DNA from: Alphaproteobacteria bacterium
Lineage (GTDB): Bacteria; Pseudomonadota; Alphaproteobacteria; Caulobacterales; Maricaulaceae
Assembly (NCBI GenBank): GCA_030428405.1
Contig: JAUIEH010000098.1
Location: forward strand, 1-8,284
DNA length: 8,284 nt
Direction: 5' to 3'
A program made the position numbers and the translations under genes. Numbering within the stretch: position 1 is the stretch's first letter; every line of letters begins with the position of its first letter. This document shows positions 1-6,410 of the stretch, one piece after another. The notes beneath the pieces were generated by a model, which was given only the letters and a program-made list of their open reading frames with translations, made no database searches and had not been told where the DNA came from.

Positions 1-21
1 TGCGCGCGGCTGAGTGATTTC

Positions 22-27
22 GAGGAG
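22..27 (+). promoter_or_regulatory. Shine-Dalgarno site that sets the start of the SRPBCC-like gene
   Basis: The hexamer GAGGAG lies 6 nt before the ATG at 34, which is an ideal spacing. It matters because the reading frame stays open to the left edge of the window with no in-frame stop, so length alone cannot set the start. The other two plus-strand frames have TGA stops at 11-13 and 15-17, so an upstream gene could end there. Which of them, if either, is real cannot be told from 33 bases. Confidence 0.7.
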
Positions 28-33
28 ACGCTG

Positions 34-570
34 ATGGCCGAAACTTTGGTCAGCGACGCAGCCGTGCGCAAAGCCACGGGCCGCGAATGGGCGCAATGGT
101 ATGAATGGCTCGACGGCCAGGGCGCGCGCGACTGCGATCACAAGGCGATCGTCGCTTTGCTCAAGGATGAGGTCGACAGCGCCTGGTGGCGCCAGCAGAT
201 CACCGGCACGTATGAGCACGCCGTACTTGGGCGCGAGCGCCACGAGATGCCGGACGGATTTCAGGCGAGCGCGTCCAAGACGGTCGCCGCCTCCGCCGAT
301 GCGGTCTGGCGCGCTCTTGATGATTCCGACTGGATGCCGGACGGCGATTTGAACGTCTCCACGCGGCGCGAGGGAAAGGCCTTGCGCGGCGAATGGAATG
401 GCGCGGTCGAGGGTTATGGGCGGCTCGACGTGATGTTGACGTCGAAGGGCGTTGATAAAACGCTTGTTCAGGTCAATGTCCGTAAGCTGAGTGACGCCGA
501 GGCGAGCCAGGCGGCCAAAGCCGCCTGGCGCGAAGCGCTGCAGAACCTCAAAGCGAAGATCGAAGAATGA
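34..570 (+). CDS. SRPBCC/START-like domain protein with DUF4287-like N-terminus
   Basis: The predicted product is a 178-residue soluble cytoplasmic protein with no signal peptide or membrane segment. Residues 13-65 (TGREWAQWYEWLDGQGA, then HKAIVALLKDE and WWRQQITGTYEHA) match the short helical region, often annotated DUF4287, that precedes START-like domains in many actinobacterial and alphaproteobacterial proteins. Residues 76-178 look like a compact SRPBCC (AHSA1/Bet v 1-like) fold: an ASASKTVAAS strand, a DAVWRALDD helix, a strand-rich middle and a long C-terminal helix (DAEASQAAKAAWREALQNLK). This fold generally makes a hydrophobic ligand pocket, but neither ligand nor reaction is known here. 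The ATG at 34 is chosen for its GAGGAG site. The stop overlaps the ATG of the next gene (ATGA at 567-570), which suggests translational coupling. The family assignment is from recalled sequence patterns, not a search. Confidence 0.85.
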   Translation: MAETLVSDAAVRKATGREWAQWYEWLDGQGARDCDHKAIVALLKDEVDSAWWRQQITGTYEHAVLGRERHEMPDGFQASASKTVAASADAVWRALDDSDWMPDGDLNVSTRREGKALRGEWNGAVEGYGRLDVMLTSKGVDKTLVQVNVRKLSDAEASQAAKAAWREALQNLKAKIEE

Positions 571-968
571 GCGCCTTGCTCGCGCTTCTGCTCGGCATGG
601 GGCCGGGCGCTGCGGCGAGCTGGCCGCCGCCAAGCGCGCCCGGCGCCGGCGACGGCCCATGCCGCTTCGAGCTGATCGTCACTGTCGGCGAAGATGAGGG
701 CGCCTGGTCGGTTTATCGCGACGGCGCTGACCGGCCGATGGCGACGCGCAGTTCACGCGCATCCGCAGAAGAAATCGCTCTCGAAATCGCGCTTGATCTG
801 GGGCGCGCGCGGGTCACCTCATGCCGGCTTGGCCCGGACGGCCCGGATGTGGAGACGGACGCCGTCTATGGCTGTTCGCTGGCGCATGCAGGGCCGGCGA
901 CTTGTTCGCCAAGCGCCGCTCATGAAGAAGACGGCGCAACGCCAGACGAGCCGACTACGGACGATTAG
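567..968 (+). CDS. Small unrecognised protein, probably exported, four cysteines
   Basis: I do not recognise this 133-residue product. It opens with a hydrophobic stretch (MSALLALLLGMGPGAAAS, residues 1-18) ending in an AAA-S type cleavage context and followed by a proline/glycine-rich linker. This suggests secretion to the periplasm, although the usual basic n-region is missing. The body (about residues 32-105) holds alternating strands and a helix (SAEEIALEIALDLG). Cysteines at 32, 86, 103 and 113 are an even number and could form disulfides. The C-terminus (117-133) is acidic and probably disordered. Codons are strongly GC-biased at the third position, like the neighbours, and this frame fits better than the overlapping ones. 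The start overlaps the SRPBCC-like gene by 4 bp, implying co-translation. The TAG stop (966-968) interlocks with the TAA of the opposing YciI-like gene. No function is assigned. Confidence 0.65.
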   Translation: MSALLALLLGMGPGAAASWPPPSAPGAGDGPCRFELIVTVGEDEGAWSVYRDGADRPMATRSSRASAEEIALEIALDLGRARVTSCRLGPDGPDVETDAVYGCSLAHAGPATCSPSAAHEEDGATPDEPTTDD

Positions 969-1285
969 CTCTCGGGTGTTTCTTCACGCGCGGCGAAGCC
1001 GCCAATGCTCGGCGAAAACGGCCTGATCTCCGTGGCGCCGAAAATACCCGCCTTGTGGAACGGGTCTTCCTGCGTCCAGATGCGCACGGCGTTCATGGTC
1101 CGGGCGTCGACGAAGAAAATGCTGCCGACCGGTTTTTCTGATTGCGGATCGAGAAGGGGCCCAGCCATGCGGACCGGCAGGGGCGATGTGGCGAGCCATT
1201 CAAGATGTTCAGGCCGGCACTCGGCGCGCCGCCCGCTCATACCCGGCTGATCGCGTCGCACCACCATGAAAGTCCGCGTGTCCAT
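965..1285 (-). CDS. YciI-like (YCII domain) protein
   Basis: This 106-residue protein is a small ferredoxin-like alpha/beta domain of the YCII family, a usual length for the family. The family pattern is clear: RPEHLEWL at residues 24-31 with the conserved His27, AGPLLD at 41-46, a glycine-led strand VGSIFFVDA at 53-61, and EDPFHKAGIF at 73-82 with Asp74, then EIRPF. His and Asp in these positions form the presumed active dyad. The cellular role of most YCII proteins is unknown, though some are linked to dechlorination or isomerase-like chemistry. The start is supported by a GGTGAGG site just upstream on the minus strand. The gene lies 22 bp after gpsA, so it is probably the last gene of the tsaD-gpsA operon. 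That order is familiar in alphaproteobacteria. Confidence 0.9.
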   Translation of the reverse strand: MDTRTFMVVRRDQPGMSGRRAECRPEHLEWLATSPLPVRMAGPLLDPQSEKPVGSIFFVDARTMNAVRIWTQEDPFHKAGIFGATEIRPFSPSIGGFAAREETPES

Positions 1286-1307
1286 GATGCCTCACCAATG
1301 CTCGTCG

Positions 1308-2312
1308 CTACGCTGTTTCTTCCTTGAACGGGCGCGCCAAGAGCGCCTCGATCGCCTGATCGACATTGCTTTGTTCACTGAGTAATGCGCTGACCGCCTT
1401 GGTGATCGGCATTTCGATTTCCAGGCGGTCGGACAATTCAGACAGAACCGGCGCCGTCGCCACGCCTTCGGTAACGCCGCGTCGGTCGGCGAGAATGTGC
1501 TTCAGGCGCTGGCCTTTGCCCAGTGCGACGCCGAGCGACATGTTGCGCGACTCATTGCTTGAGCAGGTCAGCACCAGATCGCCGATGCCGCACAGCCCCT
1601 GCAGCGTTTCCGCCTTGCCGCCGAGCTTGACGGCGAAACGCGTCATCTCCGCCATGCCGCGTGTGATCAGGGCGGCGTGAGCATTGCGTCCGAGGCGTCG
1701 GCCTTCGACCACGCCGCAGGCGATGGCGAGCACGTTCTTGACCGCGCCGGCGGCTTCCGCGCCGATCACGTCGTCAGAGAGATACGGACGAAATTGCGGT
1801 CTGCCGATCGTTGCGACGAGCTGCTCGCCGAGGCTGCGGTCGGGGCAAGCGAGCGTGACGGCCGTCGGCAGTCCGGCTGCGACTTCAGAGGCGAAGCTTG
1901 GACCGGACAACGCCGCGCCGCGGGCATGCGGAATGACCTCGCTCAGCACTTCGCTCATCAGCTTGTGGGTTTCGCGCTCAAGGCCTTTTGAGCACATCAC
2001 GACCGGCGCGCCGTCGGAGATATGCTCGCCGAGCTGAGACAGCACATCGCGCGTGTGCTGCGCCGGCGCGACGCTGAAGACGGCTTCGCAGCGCTTCAAC
2101 TCGCGCATATCGGAGGTGGCGCGGATGCGCCGGTCGAGCTTCACGCCCGGCAGGTAGTCCGCATTCTCCTGACGCGCGCCAATGCCGACGGCTTGGTCTC
2201 GTCTCCGACACCACAGCGTGACGTCGCGGCCGGCCAGAGCGGCGGCTTGGGCGAGCGCGGTGCCCCAGGCTCCGCCGCCGAGCACGCCGACAGTCGTGAA
2301 AGGCGCATTCAT
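1308..2312 (-). CDS. gpsA: NAD(P)-dependent glycerol-3-phosphate dehydrogenase
   Basis: GpsA reduces dihydroxyacetone phosphate to sn-glycerol 3-phosphate in the cytoplasm and so supplies the backbone for membrane phospholipids. The product has 334 residues, the normal length. The N-terminal Rossmann domain carries the GGGAWG nucleotide loop (residues 12-17). Further family blocks are CSKG (107-110), SGPSFASEV (136-144), AGAVKNVLAIACG (188-200) with the catalytic Lys192, GRNAHAALITRG (208-219), GDLVLTCSSNESRN (244-257) and TEG near 281. All key residues are present. The ATG (2312-2310) overlaps the tsaD stop (2311-2309) in an ATGA arrangement. An AAGGGA ribosome site lies 8 nt upstream, inside tsaD, so translation is probably coupled. 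Confidence 0.97.
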   Translation of the reverse strand: MNAPFTTVGVLGGGAWGTALAQAAALAGRDVTLWCRRRDQAVGIGARQENADYLPGVKLDRRIRATSDMRELKRCEAVFSVAPAQHTRDVLSQLGEHISDGAPVVMCSKGLERETHKLMSEVLSEVIPHARGAALSGPSFASEVAAGLPTAVTLACPDRSLGEQLVATIGRPQFRPYLSDDVIGAEAAGAVKNVLAIACGVVEGRRLGRNAHAALITRGMAEMTRFAVKLGGKAETLQGLCGIGDLVLTCSSNESRNMSLGVALGKGQRLKHILADRRGVTEGVATAPVLSELSDRLEIEMPITKAVSALLSEQSNVDQAIEALLARPFKEETA

Positions 2313-3433
2313 GCCTTAGGTCCCTTGCGTCCGCCGCCGCTCGCCGGTGCTGCGCGAGCGGCATCCTGATCCAATGGCCAGCGCGGGCGCGCTGCAACGT
2401 CCAACGCGTCGGACATGCCGCGCGCAAACCGCTCTGCGCCCGCCAGCGCAACCATCGCTGCATTGTCGGTACACCATTTCGGCGGCGGAGCGATAAGCGA
2501 GAAGCCTTCATTCGCAGCAGCGGCGTTCAATGCGGCGCGCAAGCGGGCGTTCGACGCAACACCGCCCACGACAGCGATCACGCGCGCGCCTGCGTCGGCG
2601 GCCTGGCGCATCGCATTGCGGGCGCGCTCCGACAGGATGTCGGCGACGGCCTCCTGAAAGCTGGCCGCCATGTCGGCGCGGTCCTGTGCCGATGGCGCGG
2701 GCAGGTCCTGCCAGGCGCGCAACACCGCGGTCTTCAATCCCGAAAACGAAAAATCACAATGCGGCGCGCCGTGAAGCGGTCGCGGCAGCTTGAACCGCTC
2801 AGGATCGCCATTGCGTGCGAGCTGCTCGATGGCCGGGCCGCCCGGATTGCCGAGACCCATCAGCTTGGCCGTCTTGTCGAAGGCCTCGCCGGCCGCATCG
2901 TCGATCGTCGCGCCAAGCCTGCGATAGCGCCCGACATCCTCAGCGAGCGCCAATTGCGTGTGACCGCCTGAGACCAGCAAGGCGAGATAGGGAAATTCGA
3001 GCGTCTCGGTCAGGCGCGGCGACAAGGCATGCGCTTCGAGATGATTGACGGCCACAAGCGGCAGACCGCGCGCGACCGCCACGCCCTTCGCGGTCATCAA
3101 GCCGACCATGACCCCGCCGACGAGACCGGGACCGGCGGTGGCTGCGACCGCGTCGAGATCGTCATAGTCGAGTTCGGCCGCGCGCATCGCGTCGATGACG
3201 ACGCCGTCGAGGCGCTCTGCGTGGGCGCGCGCTGCGATTTCCGGCACGACGCCGCCATAGGCGGCGTGCTCGTCATTCTGACGCCAGACAATGTCGGACA
3301 ATATGTCCACGCGCCCGTCAGGATGGCGGCGAATGACCGCCGCAGCGCTGTCGTCGCAGCTCGATTCAATGCCGAGAACGGTGAGTGGATAAGGCTGAGC
3401 GGCGTCTTGCGCGGCGTTGGAAGCTGCGTTCAT
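2309..3433 (-). CDS. tsaD: tRNA N6-threonylcarbamoyladenosine (t6A) transferase TsaD
   Basis: TsaD (also known as Gcp, YgjD or Kae1) transfers the threonylcarbamoyl group from TC-AMP to A37 of ANN-decoding tRNAs, working with TsaB and TsaE. The 374-residue protein shows the ASKHA-fold motifs in order: GIESSCDD (21-28), AYGGVVPEIAARAH (58-71), NHLEAH (130-135) with metal-binding His131 and His135, SGGHT (155-159), DDAAGEAFDK (178-187), GGVASN (290-295) and CTDNAAM (321-327) with metal-binding Asp323. About 16 extra residues precede the first conserved strand. A low-complexity basic tail (about 361-374, ending GGGRKGPKA) extends past the usual end. No better internal start is visible; the ribosome site before the ATG at 3433 is weak. 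It is first in the leftward operon and divergent from hemC. Confidence 0.97.
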   Translation of the reverse strand: MNAASNAAQDAAQPYPLTVLGIESSCDDSAAAVIRRHPDGRVDILSDIVWRQNDEHAAYGGVVPEIAARAHAERLDGVVIDAMRAAELDYDDLDAVAATAGPGLVGGVMVGLMTAKGVAVARGLPLVAVNHLEAHALSPRLTETLEFPYLALLVSGGHTQLALAEDVGRYRRLGATIDDAAGEAFDKTAKLMGLGNPGGPAIEQLARNGDPERFKLPRPLHGAPHCDFSFSGLKTAVLRAWQDLPAPSAQDRADMAASFQEAVADILSERARNAMRQAADAGARVIAVVGGVASNARLRAALNAAAANEGFSLIAPPPKWCTDNAAMVALAGAERFARGMSDALDVAARPRWPLDQDAARAAPASGGGRKGPKA

Positions 3434-3465
3434 GGTGCACGTCCGATACCGCCGGACTGGATCAC
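3434..3465. other. 32-bp divergent tsaD/hemC intergenic gap
   Basis: This is the only space between the divergently transcribed tsaD and hemC starts. I see no recognisable -35/-10 pair, operator-like palindrome or riboswitch, and it is too short to hold two full promoters. Promoters for both operons therefore probably lie inside the opposite gene's 5' coding region, or transcripts are nearly leaderless. A modest GGACTGG at 3454-3460 may serve as the hemC ribosome site. Confidence 0.6.
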
Positions 3466-4416
3466 ATGCAATCTCGCCTCACCATCGGAACGCGCGGCTC
3501 GCCGCTCGCGCTCGCTCAGGCGCACGAGACCCAGGCGCGACTGGCCCAGCGCTGGGGCGTCGCCGATTCAGACCTGGCCGACGCGCTGCCGATCGAAATC
3601 ATCAAGACGAGCGGCGACCGCATCACCGATCGCGCTTTGCTCGAGGCGGGCGGCAAAGGCCTTTTCACAAAAGAACTCGACGAGGCGATGGCGGACGGGC
3701 GCATCGATATCGCGGTGCATTCGTTGAAGGACGTGCCTGTGGTTCTGCCGCAGGGCTTTATCCTTGCGGCTTTTCTTGAGCGCGAGGACCCGCGCGATGC
3801 TTTCATTTGCCGGAAAGCGCAGACGCTGTCCGACCTGCCTGCAGGCGCAAAAATCGGCACGGCGAGCGCGCGTCGCGCAGCGCAGACTCTCAACGCCCGC
3901 CCCGACCTCGAAATCGTTCTGTTGCGCGGCAATGTCGGCACGCGCCTGGCCAAAATCGAAGCCGGCGAGGCGGATGCGACCTATCTGGCTCATGCCGGTC
4001 TGAATCGTCTCGGCCTTGCGCATGAGGCGGCGAGCGTTCTGTCGCCCGAAGAAATGCTTCCGGCGGCATGTCAGGGTGTTGTGGCGGTGCAATGCAGAGA
4101 GAATGACCCGACCGCGCGCGAAGCTCTGGCCGCGATCGAGCATGACGACAGCGCGCTTGCCGCTGAAGCCGAGCGGGCGTTTCTCACCGCGCTCGACGGA
4201 TCATGCCGCACGCCGCTCGCGGCGCTTGCCGAGCGCGAAGAGGGGCGGCTACGCATGCGCGCGGCGGCGTATGCGCTCGATGGTTCGTCCGCCTGGACAC
4301 GCGATGAAACAATTGCGCTGTCCGACAATGTTCGTGCAGACGCGGCGGCCTTGGGCGCTCGGTTTGGCGACGAGATACGCGAAGAGGCGGGTGACGCGCT
4401 CGAAACCGCGCCTTGA
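3466..4416 (+). CDS. hemC: Hydroxymethylbilane synthase (porphobilinogen deaminase)
   Basis: HemC polymerises four porphobilinogens into the linear tetrapyrrole hydroxymethylbilane in the cytoplasm, a core step of heme synthesis. From the ATG at 3466 the protein has 316 residues, close to E. coli HemC (about 313). Earlier in-frame ATGs, such as 3385, would add residues unlike the family and run into tsaD. Motifs are TRGSPLALAQ (9-18), KTSGD (47-51), GGKGLFTKELD (62-72), HSLKDVP (85-91) with catalytic Asp89, GTASARRAAQ (131-140), RGNVGTRL (154-161) and DGSCRTP (244-250). Cys247 in the last motif is the attachment site for the dipyrromethane cofactor. The PAACQG block (199-204) is the local version of the family's PA-x-x-QG segment. 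The gene's TGA (4414-4416) overlaps the TTG start of hemD. Confidence 0.97.
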   Translation: MQSRLTIGTRGSPLALAQAHETQARLAQRWGVADSDLADALPIEIIKTSGDRITDRALLEAGGKGLFTKELDEAMADGRIDIAVHSLKDVPVVLPQGFILAAFLEREDPRDAFICRKAQTLSDLPAGAKIGTASARRAAQTLNARPDLEIVLLRGNVGTRLAKIEAGEADATYLAHAGLNRLGLAHEAASVLSPEEMLPAACQGVVAVQCRENDPTAREALAAIEHDDSALAAEAERAFLTALDGSCRTPLAALAEREEGRLRMRAAAYALDGSSAWTRDETIALSDNVRADAAALGARFGDEIREEAGDALETAP

Positions 4417-5156
4417 AGGGCGCGCGCGTCCTTGTCACCCGCGCATCGCCGGGCGGGGTTGCGACCATGGCGCGGCTGACGACGCGGGGTGCGGTCCCGC
4501 TTTATGCGCCGATGTCGGTGATGCGGCGAAGGCCGGCGCCCGAGCCAGAACTTTTCAGCGAGGCGGCCGCGGTCATTTTGACCAGCGCAAATGCGGCGTT
4601 CGCGATGTCCGCCGGTGATATGAGCCGGAAGCGCGTCTATGCGGTCGGCGAGGCGACCGCGCGCGCGGCGCGCGCCTGCGGCGCATCTGATGTGGCGGTT
4701 GGACCCGGTGATGCGACCGGTCTTGCTGAATTTATCGCAGAGAATGCCGATGCAGCGGCAGGCCCGCTGCTTTATTTGCGCGCTGAAGCCGTCGCGGTCG
4801 ATCTCGCAGGACTGTTGCGCGAGGCGGGATTCGAACTGCGCGAACATGTCGCTTACGCAGCCGAGGCCGCAGAAATTGCGCCGCCGCGCTTTTCCGACAT
4901 CGCCGCCGGTCGCGTGAACGCCATCCTGTTTCAGGCCGCGCGCGCAGCGTCGACCTTTGCCGCACTGGCGTCGCGCAATCCGAGCGTGCTCAAGGGGTGT
5001 CGCAACGTCATCGCCGTCGGCGTCAGCGCGCGCGCGCTGACGCCGCTCGCCGCCATTGATTTCAAGGCCCGCGCTGTTGCGGAAAACCCATCCGAGGATG
5101 CGCTCTTCGTCGCGCTGTCAGGCGCGCTCTTGAGGCCTAGTTATAACGACGCGTAG
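4413..5156 (+). CDS. hemD: Uroporphyrinogen-III synthase, TTG start
   Basis: HemD cyclises hydroxymethylbilane, inverting ring D, to give uroporphyrinogen III, and acts directly after HemC. The family diverges strongly, but the 247-residue product keeps its skeleton: VLVTRA at 6-11, LTSANA at 56-61, VYAVGEATARAAR at 75-87, LLYLRAE at 119-125, a REHVAYAA turn at 143-150, LFQAARAASTFAAL near 172-185 and IAVGVSARALTPLA at 200-213. These fit the two-domain alternating fold. The start must be TTG at 4413: the next ATG in frame (residue 19) would remove the first conserved strand. No good Shine-Dalgarno sequence precedes it and the TTG overlaps the hemC stop (TTGA), so initiation probably depends on ribosomes finishing hemC. 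The assignment rests on both motifs and position. Confidence 0.93.
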   Translation: MKGARVLVTRASPGGVATMARLTTRGAVPLYAPMSVMRRRPAPEPELFSEAAAVILTSANAAFAMSAGDMSRKRVYAVGEATARAARACGASDVAVGPGDATGLAEFIAENADAAAGPLLYLRAEAVAVDLAGLLREAGFELREHVAYAAEAAEIAPPRFSDIAAGRVNAILFQAARAASTFAALASRNPSVLKGCRNVIAVGVSARALTPLAAIDFKARAVAENPSEDALFVALSGALLRPSYNDA

Positions 5157-5157
5157 C

Positions 5158-5176
5158 ATTCGCCGAAAACGCGAAT
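5158..5176 (+). promoter_or_regulatory. Short perfect inverted repeat before the mic60-like gene
   Basis: ATTCGC at 5158-5163 is the exact reverse complement of GCGAAT at 5171-5176, separated by a 7-nt A-rich loop. It fills much of the 35-bp gap after hemD and ends 1 nt before the GGAG ribosome site (5178-5181) of the next gene. No T-run follows, so it is not a standard intrinsic terminator. It could be a weak RNA hairpin that tunes translation or mRNA processing, or chance; with a 6-bp stem the second is quite possible. Confidence 0.3.
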
Positions 5177-5191
5177 CGGAGACCGGTCGAC

Positions 5192-6406
5192 ATGGCAGAG
5201 AATGAGGGCGGACCAGAAGGCGCGGGCGAAGAACGTCCTGACGCGGGCGCCGCACACGAGCCGATCGATGCGGAGTTCGCACCAGCCGAACGCGAGACGC
5301 CGTCTCACGGCGCGCGCTCCGTTTCGCCGCTGATGGCTGCGTTGATGTCGGCCGGCGCGGCTGTGCTCGGCGCAATTGGCGGCGTCGTGCTCGACGGCGG
5401 CGGTTCGGGCGGAGGCGCTTCGGATGCCGAAGTCGCATCCCTGCGTGCAGAAATTGATACGCTGAACACACGTCTTGCCGAGGCGACGGCCGCGGACGAA
5501 ACCCGCCAGGACATCGCAGCGCTTGAGGAAAATTACGCTACCGCCGGCGCGCGCCTGTCTGCGCTCGAAGCGGCAGGCGCGTCGGGCGGCGATGAGGAGA
5601 TGGCCGCAGCGCTCGCCTCGCGCATGGATGCGCTCGCCGCAGAAACGGCGGAAGCGACGCGCATTGCGCGAGAAGCATCGAATGCGCCGCGCGCCTCGCC
5701 AGCCGATATCGCAAATCTCTCAAGCCGCGTGGCGACGATCGATGCGCGCTCTGCGAGCGCTGAGAACCGCATCGCCGACATGGATCTGCGCGTTTCGGAA
5801 ATCGACGCGCGCTCCGATGCGCATGAAGCTTCGATCGCCCAGAACGGCGAAGCGATCGCCTCGCTTGCGGGGCGCCTGACAGGTGTTGCAACGGCGGTGG
5901 GCAGACGCAGCGCCGGCGCTGCCGCCGCACTCGCCATCGCCGACCTTCAAAACGTCTCGGACGCCGGTCATCCGTTTGCGACGGAACTGGCCGCTGTGGC
6001 GGAACATGTCGAAGGTCCAGAACTGCTCGCGCCACTTAGTCCGCTGGCGGATGATGGCGTGGCCTCGCGCGCGCAGCTTGCGTCCATGTTCGGCGCCGTT
6101 GCGCGTCAAGCGCGGCGCGCGGAACGTGGCGGCGAGGGCGGCGTGGTCGATCATCTCAGCCGCGCCATCGCCGACGTCGTCACAGTGCGCCGTCTCGATG
6201 CGCCGCAGTCACAGGCGACCGGCGACATTCTCGCGCGCGCTCAAGCGCGCCTCGCCGCGGACGATCTGGAAGCCTGCGTCATCGAAATGGAGCGCCTGCA
6301 GGGCCCCGCGCGTGACGCCGCAAATGGCTGGATCACTCAGGCGCGTGAGCGGTTGACGCTCGAAGCCGCGCTCGACGATGTCCGCGCCAGCCTGGCGAAC
6401 GGCTAA
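5192..6406 (+). CDS. Mitofilin/Mic60-like inner-membrane coiled-coil protein (COG4223 type)
   Basis: This 404-residue protein has the architecture of alphaproteobacterial Mic60, the bacterial relative of the mitochondrial cristae-junction protein. An acidic, disordered cytoplasmic N-terminus (1-44) is followed by one membrane segment (about 46-68, PLMAALMSAGAAVLGAIGGV). A Gly-rich hinge comes next, then a long Ala/Glu/Arg coiled coil (about 78-235) with repeats such as IDARS at 183 and 204, and a helical C-terminal mitofilin-like domain (about 345-400, with AADDLEACVIEMERLQGPAR and ARERLTLEAALDDVR). The bulk should lie in the periplasm. Known homologues shape intracytoplasmic membranes and may contact outer-membrane partners. 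Such genes typically sit between hemD and hemY, exactly as here. A GGAG site lies 10 nt before the ATG. The family is inferred from architecture, C-terminal pattern and context. Confidence 0.88.
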   Translation: MAENEGGPEGAGEERPDAGAAHEPIDAEFAPAERETPSHGARSVSPLMAALMSAGAAVLGAIGGVVLDGGGSGGGASDAEVASLRAEIDTLNTRLAEATAADETRQDIAALEENYATAGARLSALEAAGASGGDEEMAAALASRMDALAAETAEATRIAREASNAPRASPADIANLSSRVATIDARSASAENRIADMDLRVSEIDARSDAHEASIAQNGEAIASLAGRLTGVATAVGRRSAGAAAALAIADLQNVSDAGHPFATELAAVAEHVEGPELLAPLSPLADDGVASRAQLASMFGAVARQARRAERGGEGGVVDHLSRAIADVVTVRRLDAPQSQATGDILARAQARLAADDLEACVIEMERLQGPARDAANGWITQARERLTLEAALDDVRASLANG

Positions 6407-6410
6407 AGCG

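Noticed and set aside
3029..3727. Plus-strand open frame across the 5' ends of tsaD and hemC
   Set aside because: It is antisense to TsaD catalytic motifs and then out of frame with HemC motifs, so it is a shadow frame rather than a gene.
4658..4685. Run of alternating GC (GCGCGCGCGG...) suggesting Z-DNA or a hairpin
   Set aside because: It encodes an Ala/Arg-rich helix of HemD (ATARAARACGA) in frame, so composition alone accounts for it.
5158..5190. Possible intrinsic terminator after hemD
   Set aside because: The stem has only 6 bp and no T-tract follows. The downstream gene belongs with the cluster, so a terminator here is unlikely.
6235..6250. Perfect GC-only inverted repeat (GCGCGC, TCAA loop, GCGCGC)
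   Set aside because: It lies within the mic60-like coding sequence where Ala/Arg codons repeat, has no T-run, and similar GCGCGC strings occur all over the window. Codon bias explains it.
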